Assembly (NCBI RefSeq): GCF_030272615.1
Contig: NC_081414.1
Span: 231,075,733 to 231,139,732 of the forward strand
Origin: Cryptomeria japonica
Lineage: Eukaryota; Streptophyta; Pinopsida; Cupressales; Cupressaceae
Direction: 5' to 3'
Length of the DNA stretch: 64,000 nucleotides
A program made the position numbers and the translations under genes. Within the stretch, counting starts at the first letter, position 1, and each line of letters opens with the position of its first letter. Positions 33,242-42,339 of this stretch are shown here, one piece after another. Under the pieces are notes generated by a model. That model ran no database searches and had not been told where the DNA came from. It saw only the letters and a program-made list of their open reading frames with translations.

Positions 33242-34440
33242 ATGGAATCTGCATCCGCTCCTGCCCTGACAAACATTGCTTCCCCTACTGTCATTGATGT
33301 TAAGGATCGTGCTTGCCAAGTATTTAAGAAAAACCCTCAAATTGCTAAGGTTGATGCTTCAATTGGAGTATTTTCTAGGGTTCCTGATGAAGTCTTATAT
33401 GCTGAGGATGTCAGGGTGTACATTCATTGTACCTTGGAGGATTTAGGCTCATCAAAAATCATAAATCTATTTGCATCCAAGATGCTGGACCAAAACAGAG
33501 TAATCAATATAGAATTTGAACATCTGAAGAACAAAGGGTTTACCAATATATTAGAATTTTCCAAGTTTGATGAGGAGATTATCCGATATGTGCTCAATAG
33601 AATTAATGGGGAATTCATGTGGTTGGACCGTCCATATAAGATAACTAAGGAGGCCATTCGGGCAATAACCTATTTCCTCTAGACTAGAATGAAGCCGGAG
33701 AAGAAAAAGATATCCAACACTGAGATCAATAGGTTAACCAGTGCTACATATGATAGCCGATCTATGAGGATCAACACCATCAAGGAGTTGGACGTGCAAT
33801 TTGCAAGCATGATAATTGGTTACAAGGTAACACAGTCCAACCGATTAAACTCAGTTTCTAGCACTTGCATACATTGTGCATATCAAATGGTGAAAGAAGA
33901 TGAAAATTATGATCTATGTGAATGGATGCGTGATGAATTGATTGTTAATCTTGGAAAGATAAAAAGGGAAAAGAAGGCTATATTTTGGTATGGCAATCTC
34001 ATTGTGTGTTTAATGCTATTCTTTCTTAATGAGGTCTTGGGATCTGACAAAAGGCAATGGGCCTTTGATATCCCTATAGGTAAGCAGATCCAGGATGCTA
34101 TAAATGATTTAGGATAGGATAGAGCAACTTGTAAATAATTTTGATGGTACTAAGTCCTTGATCAACATTGTTGATGGTCAAATTTTGCTTTCAGAATAAA
34201 AAAATTTCAGCTTTGGAGAAGGATAAGGATAGATTAATCTGGTGGGCCAAAGAATTGAGAGGTTTGGTCAGTCCTCGGCTAAACACTTTATTACTTCACA
34301 AAAGGGAATGTATGGAGTAGATGAGTAAGTCCACATCAGACACATTAATAGAAGAAGAATTGCATGCCTACATTCTTAAGTTTGTATCAATTTTGGGAAC
34401 ATTGAAAACTGGCTGGGACACTTGGAATTTTTGAAGAGTG
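33242..34440 (+). pseudogene. Accessory ORF of the pol-less copia element, unknown function
   Basis: ATG 33242 opens MESASAPALTNIASPTVIDV. The frame runs to TAG at 33680, then on in the same frame from 33689 to TAG 34115. The globular part shows GEFMWLDRPYKITKEAIRAI, MRINTIKELDVQFASMIIGY, YDLCEWMRDELIVNLGKIKR and EKKAIFWYGNLIVCLMLFFL. After 34117 shifted frames give helical pieces (IEQLVNNFDGTKSLINIVDG) up to about 34440. The layout (globular, then helical) resembles the ORFs at 13681-15840 and 53709-42340. No enzyme motif is seen. It sits where pol would end, before the PPT. Confidence 0.55.
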
Positions 34441-34520
34441 CTTACTCTCATATATTCAAGTACATCTAGATCCGGTAAACACAAATTTTGATTCATTCAT
34501 TTATTTATTATTTTCCCCGT

Positions 34521-34715
34521 CTTTGGCATTGTTGTCAAAGGGGGAGAGGTTGGATGTGAAAAATGTTAATCTAAGGGACATAAGAAGTAATGTATAGCTT
34601 AGAGGGAGCATCTTTCTGAGATTAGTTTTTGGGAAGATTTTGGACAAGAACCGAAACAATAGTTCAATGATTCATTTTTCACATGAGTGTTTCCATCAAT
34701 GCCAAAGGGGGAGAT
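34521..34715 (+). promoter_or_regulatory. Duplicated PPT motif and PPT of the pol-less copia element
   Basis: CTTTGGCATTGTTG (34521-34534) is followed by TCAAAGGGGGAGA. CATCAATGCCAAAG (34694-34707) is followed by GGGGAGAT and the LTR start TGTTGG at 34716. The arrangement is the same as in the nested SIRE-like element, including the inverted arms. Confidence 0.7.
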
Positions 34716-35470
34716 TGTTGGCAATTGACACTCATTCGGGATCATGGTGTTGTCATTGATGACAACACACATCATTTTGGGTTGGATACTTATCCGGTAT
34801 TCATCAATATTCAAGGATTGACATCCGACATTTAAGGAAACCGACATATTGAAGAGCAAGGAAAATAGACAAACTAGGAACCGATATTTGGAGGCCGATA
34901 TAGAAGAAAGATTCGGTAAAAGGTCAAGTGGTAATAGTCATAAAGATTAATGTTCACATTTTTTTCTAGGTCGACATGTAGTTATATGATTGTAAGCCGA
35001 CATAAGGAATTCATGTATGTAAGGGTATATAAGTCAATCCGGTTAGGTCATTTTGGGATATAGGTAATGTGAGATTGTATGAGCAAGATCTTGATTGACA
35101 ATATGCGAATGTTATGATATGTAGTCGGTTTTGGTTGTTTGTCAAGAAGATTGAGAAGCAAATTGATACCGATATAGGAAGGTGATAGTGTTAACCGACG
35201 GTACAATCTGTGCTTAAACCAGAACTCATCCAGTATATCAGATGCACACTCAGAGTTCAGATTTTTATTGTAATTTGGTATTTTGTACATGTAGTTAGTG
35301 AGGCTCCTTTGTGATGAACAGTGTGCTCTAGGTAGTGTGCCTTCCTATATGTGCAAGCCCCTCTCATGTAATATTTATTCAACTGGCCAGTGGATAGATA
35401 TTGTGGGTCACAAATCCCACAGTGGTTATTCCTCTTTGAGGTTTTCCATGTATAAATTTGTGGTGTTATT
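34716..35470 (+). repeat. 3' LTR of pol-less copia element, truncated
   Basis: Collinear with 23374 onward up to TGTGGTGTTATTG (about 35470). The remaining 150 or so bases of the LTR (poly-C stretch, terminal CCAACA) are absent, replaced by a rearranged joint and LINE sequence. Confidence 0.8.
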
Positions 35471-35581
35471 GAAGTGAGAAAGCTAATATTTGAGGTTTTT
35501 GTTGTTTTTGTGTTATTCCTCTTTGAGGTTTTCCTTTAACATGGTCAAAGACTATCAAGAACACAAAAACAACAAAAACCT
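35424..35581. repeat. Scrambled joint: 23-bp direct repeat plus perfect 22-bp inverted repeat
   Basis: GTTATTCCTCTTTGAGGTTT (continuing TCC) occurs at about 35425 inside the LTR and again at 35512-35534. Arms AGGTTTTTGTTGTTTTTGTG (35493-35514, ending TT) and its exact reverse complement (35560-35581) flank the second copy. This looks like template-switch repair at the broken LTR end. Confidence 0.8.
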
Positions 35582-35639
35582 ATTAGACAGGCAAACAAGG
35601 GGCCTGCAAGACCAAAAACAAAATAGACCTGAATGAAGG

Positions 35640-36365
35640 AGGACAAAGAAACATGTTAGCCTTGATTGGGGGAGGTTAGGAGAAGGGAGGAGGACCTCCC
35701 CTTTTGCCTACGAAAAACTACCATCCAGGCAATACAATCATTAGGATCATCAAGGGAGATATTGTTCGAAAGAGGGTCAGTAGGAATGTGACCAATAGAA
35801 ATATCAACAGGCTGTAGAGGAGACGCAAAAGAATGAGCAGGTACTGCAACAAGGCCATCTTTGGTGGCTTTTGAAGGTTGCAGTGAATTAGCAACAGGTT
35901 CAGTCGTAGAACAGGGCTACAAAGTCGCATAAGTAGATGGAACGTCGGTAGGATCAGTAGGCACCGCATCTCGATATACCTCACCTGAGCCATTCAAAAT
36001 CTCAGTCGAAGCATAGATAGTTAGATGATATAATGTAGCATCCTTTCATTAGGTCGCAATACCCTTAAGTTGGGAGGTAGAACAATCCAAAGCCAAATGT
36101 CTAGTAGAGAAGTACTTCCGATAGCGAAAAGGGAGACCTTCAAAATCAAGCGGTTGCGTCCAAGGCCTATCCCCAACCATAAGAACCAATTCTCCTAGGA
36201 GAGGCGAAGCAAAATCGATGTCAACCAAGATGCAGGTGAAGGTGGAGTGGCTCATAGAGGATATATTATCATCCACCATCAAGAAATGACCAATGGAGTT
36301 GCCAATGGCTTCATACCAGGTCTGTTCCCAAAAATGAAGGGGAAGATTGGCTATTAATATGAATA
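35640..36365 (-). pseudogene. LINE ORF1 C-terminal part (DUF4283 plus zinc knuckle)
   Basis: The minus-strand translation from 36350 gives ILIANLPLHFWEQTWYEAIG, then NSIGHFLMVDDNISSMSHST, CILVDIDFASPLLGELVLMV, PWTQPLDFEGLPFRYRKYFS and TRHLALDC. This is the end of the DUF4283 RNA-binding domain followed by a CCHC knuckle whose first Cys and central Gly are altered. After a stop at 36049 a Ser/Pro-rich tail runs to about 35640 (CIAWMVVFRRQKGRSSSLLL). The N-terminus is missing at the joint. Confidence 0.7.
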
Positions 36366-36376
36366 ATAGTATGTCT

Positions 36377-38060
36377 TGGATTGTAGGTGGAGATTTTAAC
36401 ATAGTTAAAATAAATTTGGATAAAATTGGCGGCTATAAATTTGAGTAGAAGGGTAATGAATTTTTTGGGGATAAGTTGAAAAGGAAAAAGGAAAAACTTA
36501 TTTTACGTTTATAGTGGATAATTTTTTTCTTCGTATCCATTGCATTCAAGATAATAATGTAGTCCATGTTCTTCTTGCTACTTTTTCTAATTTTCATCCT
36601 ATCTAAATTGAGATTTTGCCTGTATCACATGCTCCTAAGTTGCCCCATGTTTTGAAAAAATTGTATAAGTATTTCTCATTTGAAATACTCATCTTATATG
36701 AATGCTTTGTTTGATCATTGGGTATTACAGTTTGGTAAGTTTTATGTGGGTTCTAATGTTAGTAGATGTGGTAAAATTGTTGAGGCCATTGGTTCTTTCT
36801 TAATATTTTTTTGTAAATACAAAGACAAGGCTAGAGCTAATGGAGTTAAGAGGTTTCAAAAGAAATTGGTTAATGTGGAAAGCATACTTCAATGTAGGAT
36901 TTCTTATGTTGTGTTGCTAAATGAGGTAATGGATTCAAAAAAGTATTTAAAATGTAAGTAGTTTTACAAGATTACAATGACTAGGTTAAGATCTAGGCTT
37001 ATGTGGTTGCATTTGGGGAGAGGCCTAAATTTTTCTTCAATTTTTTAAAAGTTAAATAGAATTTATACCATTGATGTGGATTTGTTTTGTTGAAAGATGA
37101 TTGTGATATTAGGTGTGCTTTCTCATTTTCTATGGTAAACTTTTTACTAAAAGTGAAGATAATGTTGTTGATAATGCTAGGAATATTGTGGCTAAGGTTG
37201 TTCCAAGAAAAATTAGTCATAATAGTTATTTTTCCTCAGATAAATGTCTCTCTATAAATGGGTTTTTTAAAAGCATTTTTCATATAAACAATGGACAATT
37301 CACATGGATGTCCTATATGTAATGGAGTTTTTGTCGAGTTCTATAAAGCTAATAGTAATTAGATTAATAATGTTATGCTAGAAGTCTATAATGAAGCTAT
37401 CATGGTTCTACCTTGGGAAGAAGGCATTATAAAGCTTCTTTCCAAAGGGGCTAAACTTACTGAAATTAAAACTTGAATCCTATTACCTTATTAAATCTTT
37501 CCTTTCAATTTTATTTTGCTAAACTTTTAGTTGTGAAGATACATAAGGAGCAACCTGATGTTATTTATTTTTCTCAATCTAGCTTTCTTAAGGGAAGACA
37601 TATTCTTGATAATCTAAACTAGTTGGGAAGGGATGCATTGGGGAAAGGCTTATAACTAAAAATGTTATGGCTTTGTTAGAATTTGAGAAGGTTTAGACAG
37701 GTTTATTAGTCATTTATTTTGTTAATGTTCAAGGGTCTATGATTTGATGAAGTCTTTTGTAGAATAGTTAGTTTTCCTTTTATGGATCTTTTTACACAAT
37801 TTAGAATCAGTGATGAACTATTAGATTCATTTCTTCTTGACAAGTCCTTCAGGAAAGGTTGCCATTACTCCTTATCTTTTTCTTGTTTCTATTGCAACTA
37901 TGCGTTATCTTTTAAGGGACTTATCTTTAGGTGCTCATTTTGTTAAAGTTTATCAAACTTTAGGGAGTATGTCATTTTTTTGGTGGAATTATATAACAAA
38001 TTAGCTAATGATGTATCTTTATAGCTAAATTTTACTCTTTTTTTGGATTGTATTCATAAT
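36377..38060 (+). pseudogene. LINE ORF2: end of endonuclease and reverse transcriptase, heavily decayed
   Basis: WIVGGDFNIVKINLDKIGGY (36377 on) is the AP-endonuclease motif GGDFN. The ORF 36680-36961 (MNALFDHWVLQFGKFY, SLI-type linker) and SRLMWLHLGRGLNFSSIF (about 36985) match the stretch between endonuclease and RT. Then SFLKGRHILDNLN (about 37583) corresponds to the RT motif with conserved Gln/Gly-Arg, and GKGCHYSLSFSCFYCN (about 37855) to the QG-PLSP box. The FADD box cannot be read. Stops and shifts are frequent. Confidence 0.6.
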
Positions 38061-38100
38061 AGTCATTTAAAGCCCTTCTAAATATTTATAGATAGCTACT

Positions 38101-38482
38101 TGTGTGAGTCATATTTATAAAAAAATTCCAACATACAAAAAAATACTCCAAGTAAGATATTAAATGGAATGGCTATATAGCCCTCAATTGGCAAGTGCCT
38201 TGCATTAATTTGATAGGAATTTTTCTTCTCATAGGTTTGGATTCTCCATTGTAAATTTTGATCAAATAATATATCGTTTTGCTAGCATTTCCCCTTCAAA
38301 CAAGATAATCATCAATCTAGCATTTAAACCACCAATATATTTACCTATATATCCTTTTAAGTTAAATGTGTTTCTAATAACCTCAAAGTACTATATGGTG
38401 TGATAAATGGATGTGGCTTGAACAACACAAAACTTGGGGTCATGTTTAGTTTAGTTATGAATAGGAAATGACATGCTCTTAA
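38101..38482. other. Unassigned AT-rich stretch right of the LINE
   Basis: No ORF or repeat recognised. It may contain the LINE 3' untranslated region. TTTATAAAAAAATTCC at about 38116 is the only A-rich run and is not a clear tail. Confidence 0.3.
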
Positions 38483-38487
38483 GGGCC

Positions 38488-38722
38488 ATTGTAATGGAGG
38501 TGTATATTATCCATACCAAACAACACCTGATAAAAAACACAAAATTTGCAAATCACAATGGACTTTTATGCGATTTCTATTGGTTTGATCTTCTTAATTT
38601 ACCTTCTTAATGATATAAAAATGCAAAAAAATTATTGAAAAACAATTTTGGTATGCAAATTTGTGTTTTTGATCAAGTGTTGTTTTGTATGGAGAATAAC
38701 CACCACCCACTGTAATATGTAG
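38488..38722. mobile_element. Foldback MITE-like element
   Basis: The left arm core CATACCAAACAACACCTGAT (38512 on, continuing AAAAAACACAAAATTTGCA) is the imperfect reverse complement of 38652-38692. Similarity continues outward to about 38488 and 38722 (GTAATGGAGGTGTATATTAT against the right-arm complement). Arms of about 70 bases surround a loop of about 100 bases. Target duplications were not resolved. Confidence 0.6.
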
Positions 38723-39343
38723 TTAAATATTAAGGTTAACATGGTTGCTACAATTGGACAAAAAGAAGTTTTGCAAGGATCCAAGATGCCTAATATGTCT
38801 CTTAAAGATATTTCTCCAAAAGAACATGATCTCAGAAGAGGATGTCCCTCGGATGGATCACCAAATGTAGGTAAAGAAGTCACGTGGACTCCCTATAAGA
38901 TGGATGGAGTGCCCTCCAAGCCTACTTCATAGTCCATGTCAAGCACTTAAGGACTAAATATGGAGAAATTTTGTACAACTATAAGAAAAAGGGCAACTTT
39001 ATAGTTGGAGATAGAAGGGATAAGAGTGTTGCCCATTAACAAACCCTCCCTAGGAGTTATATGTAGGATTAAGATAGAAGAGAAAATGCCCATTTTATAG
39101 CTAAGGAAAAAGTAGAGGTATATATGGATTAGTACAAGGACATGACTTTGATATGAAGATTTAGCTCCACCCGGCCTAGCCTTTCTCACTCAAGACATGA
39201 GTAACTTCTAATTGGAAGGCCTTTTTTAGAATATCTTCTTTTCATATATCCATATGCTCAAGATTTGTTTTTATTGTAATTTGTAATTTAGAGAAGGATA
39301 GAAGTAAACTTTTGAAGAAGAGGCAGTGGATTTGGGATAAGGT
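38723..39343. other. Unassigned stretch with one short ORF
   Basis: The plus-strand ORF 38741-38932 (MVATIGQKEVLQGSKMPNMS...) has no recognised domain and no splice or promoter support. The remainder shows nothing beyond simple sequence. Confidence 0.25.
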
Positions 39344-40345
39344 TGTTGGCAGTTGACACTCATTAGGTGATTTCAGATGATTTACGGTGGTTGCATATTT
39401 GTCTAGGGTTGTCATTGGTGGCAACTCTTCTTGATGATTTGATTCGACAATCGTGATTTAGCTTATCCGGAAGATGGAGGTAACTAGTAAAATAGGGTAT
39501 TTCAGTAATGCTTTGATCCAGAATTATCTCTGGTGATTGAGGTGTTTTTGGTGACTATTTTTGTGATCTTGATGATTGTGGTGTTTTTGGTGATTATTTT
39601 TGTGATCTCAGTGATTGGGAAGACCTTTAGGAAGCGTGTGATTATAATATTTTGTTCGGTGCTATGTTTTGTTTAGATTGAAGCCGACTTGGAGCTACAC
39701 ATTAGACTTCTTGAAGCCGACTTGAAGGATATTTTTTGTGGTAAGAATGGATATATAAGATCAGTTTGGTGATTGATTCTCAGTGTGTTAGAGTTGTGGT
39801 GATCCGTTTTGGTGCAATTGAGAGCAATTTCACGTGCACATTTTTCTTTCAGACCAACTGGTAGCTGACTAAGATAGAAACAGAGTATTTAGCAGAGCGA
39901 AGACAATCAGTGATTCAGTGCTTAACCGAAACTCAGTATTGCATTATGAGATGCTACTTGAGAGTTCATTTCATTGTATTTTCTCATTATAATCAAATTG
40001 TAAGTTAGTGAGACTTTCCTGAAGGTCCAGCCTTCAGGGAAATTGTAATTGAGCAGTGAGCTCTAGAAAGTGAGCTTGGATGCAAGTACATTCCCCATCT
40101 ATGTAATATTTATGTACTCCTGACCAGAGTATATGAATATTGTGGGTTCCAATCCCACTATGGTTTTTCTCTTTCTAGGTTTCCAAGTAAAAATTTTAGT
40201 GTTGTGGACTTGTGTGTTCTTTGTTGCATGTTTATGATATTTTTTGTTATGCATTGTTAACCGGTGGATAAAGAATAAGTTTGTGGATTTAAAATCCGGT
40301 AGATCATTGATTCACCCCCTCTCTTAATGATCCCTAATTCTAACA
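39344..40345 (+). repeat. Solo LTR, same copia family as 23374-35470
   Basis: It begins TGTTGGCAGTTGACACTCATT and ends TGATCCCTAATTCTAACA. It carries the same internal landmarks as the pol-less copia LTRs (CTCTAG...GTGAGC, ATGTAATATTTAT, GTGGGTTCCAATCCCAC, TGATTCACCCCCTCTC). Flanking 5-mers are AAGGT and AAGGC, a target duplication with one transition. There is no PBS after it and no PPT before it, so it is a recombined solo LTR. Confidence 0.8.
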
Positions 40346-40365
40346 AAGGCTAGATCTGGATTCCA

Positions 40366-41830
40366 CTTAATATCAAAAAAATCATATAGCAAGTACATTT
40401 AGACAATATTACATATAAAATGATAATAATATTATTGTGAGTTGATGTGGGAATGTATTACACTATGGCTTTTATAAAGCCTATCAAATATGTTGTAGCT
40501 CCCAGTTGAATTCTCGATTTCTTGGACTACCAACTTCTTGAACTCCTAAATCATAGATCTTTAGGGTTATTGAAAAATAATCTATTGCTTTATCAAGTTG
40601 TCTCACAACCCTCTTAAGGGTATAATTCTCCAAATCAATAGACCCTTTAACTATCTAGACAAAAATCAATATTGAGTTCACCAAATCACTTCTTATCTTA
40701 AAAAAGGAAAAAAAAAACTTTGAAATATATGCATTCTTGAATTCTATCAACATCAAAAAAGGAAAGATAAAAACATATGTTTCTCAGAAAACACCATCTT
40801 TGAGAAAGATGATGAAAGCCTTCAATCCCACCAACCTCCAATATAATTTCATTAAATTTTATCCATTTGATGTCTCAGTAGACTCCCCAATAGTATAAGC
40901 ATGTGATTTTATGAAGGCCCCATCAAATGTAGAAAAGATGACCCCAAATGTACAAGCACTATGTATGATCATATTTAAATGTTGACAATAACAAGTATCA
41001 CTTTGACAAATAATACACCCATACACTAAGCAATCTTGTTTTTCTCAAAAAACAATTGACTTTAATCTTTTAAACTGCATACTATCTTCAAATGCACAAA
41101 AGATTTTCTTGTGAAACATACACATCTTAATTCCAAATAATTTTGTCACAATTTTTTTCAAGCATTGTGAGATTTCCATAAATAAACAAACTGAAATCAT
41201 TTGTCTCCACTCAACTCAAAATAATTTTATTATTCTTTTACAATAATTCACTTTCTTCTATTATAAGAAAATATTCAATAGTAATAGTTTAGAATATTAT
41301 TGTCACCATCTATAATAACTACCACTTCTTTTGTTATTTTAAAAAAAATGGGGGATCAAACTCTTCCTACATGCTTGCTTTAACACTTAAATAGAAATAT
41401 ATATAACTCAAATTGCACTTTCTACCCTAAAACAATGCTCAAACTTTTAATTTCTTAAAAATAAATTGCAAAACCTAAATTTATTTTCACAAATAATCTC
41501 ATCGTGTTGTGTTGTTGTTAGTTGTTTAAAATATTGGAAAAACCTAATTGCTCATTTCTAATGTTTGTTACACTCTATCTACCAAACTTGTAGGGAGGTC
41601 AATATCACTCATAATTTTGGATTTGCACTAAATCGAAGGTTGATATTGACTGGATGATAAGACATGACCCTCCATGCTTGAGCCATGGGCCCTAATACTA
41701 TATTGGAAAATCAAATAACATCTATATTTGTACAATATTAAATATAAAATGATAATAATCTTATTGAATTCACTTAGGAATGTACTACATGTGACTTTTA
41801 TAAAACCTCTCAAATATGATGGAACTACCA
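40366..41830 (-). mobile_element. Putative short-LTR (TRIM-like) retroelement, minus strand
   Basis: Direct repeats of about 135-140 bp at 40366-40504 and 41693-41830 share ACAATATTA(C/A)ATATAAAATG, GATAATAAT and TTTTATAAA. On the minus strand each starts TGG(G/T)AG(C/T)T and carries TATA-like TTTATAAAAG. Next to the right-hand copy the minus strand reads TAGTATTAGGGCCCATGG, which resembles a decayed iMet PBS (TGGTATCAGAGCCCATGG). The 1.2 kb between the repeats has no recognised coding sequence. The target duplication was not resolved. Confidence 0.45.
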
Positions 41831-42339
41831 ACCTACAAGATATAACTAAACCTTAATCTTCCAACATCCAAGAACAAAACTTTTCAGATTTTCCTTGTTT
41901 GGATAAACTGCTAATTTTTTTTGTCCATATGTGGCAGTATTGCACATTAAACTATATTCCCAACGCACTGGAAAAACACCTTTTGATTTCTATTAAAATG
42001 TAGAAACATGTTTTAACTTTTATAGGCATGTATTCTAGTAGAAATAGTTTTTTCTCTTGATCTTCCTAAAGACATTGGTTTAGAAATAGAGAATGAGGTG
42101 GGAAAACAACCTTTGGATCGTTTTTTGTGGTGGAGGTTTGGTCACTTGTTAGAAGCATGTCTTAAACTATGATGAAATTATGGAAAGGCTTCTTGCTAGA
42201 AAATGTGAAGCCAAATGATTGGTTGCTCCTCTCAATGTAGGATGGCTTGTGGGAGGAGGGAAAGCTCATAGAAGAAAAAGTTGAGTTGTTATCAGAGGCT
42301 TGAGAACAAGCTTCCATGACTAGAATTGATAGTGTGGGT
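41831..42339. other. Unassigned stretch downstream of the minus-strand accessory ORF
   Basis: AT-rich, no domain recognised. The minus-strand ORF overlapping 42162-42443 is out of frame with the accessory ORF and is probably chance. Confidence 0.3.

Larger units (their letters stand above)
23374..35470 (+). mobile_element. Pol-less (LARD-like) Ty1/copia-type element, split by a nested copia element
   Basis: A 5' LTR (23374-24280) is followed by an iMet-type PBS, a coiled-coil/gag region, zinc knuckles, an accessory ORF, a PPT and a 3' LTR (34716 to about 35470, truncated). Removing the nested element at 24865-32186 and one 5-base duplication restores a continuous reading frame across the joint. 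No protease, integrase, RT or RNase H motif is present anywhere, so the element depends on a helper. The 3' LTR lacks its last 150 bases or so, and no right-hand target duplication can be seen; the left 5-mer is GATAT. Confidence 0.8.
35640..38100. mobile_element. LINE (L1-type) fragment with inverted 5' part
   Basis: ORF1 sequence reads on the minus strand from about 36365 down to 35640, while ORF2 sequence (endonuclease end, RT) reads on the plus strand from about 36377 on. The two parts meet head to head near 36370. 5' inversions of this kind are known from L1 retrotransposition by twin priming. The element is old, the right end is unclear and no poly-A tail could be fixed. Confidence 0.7.
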
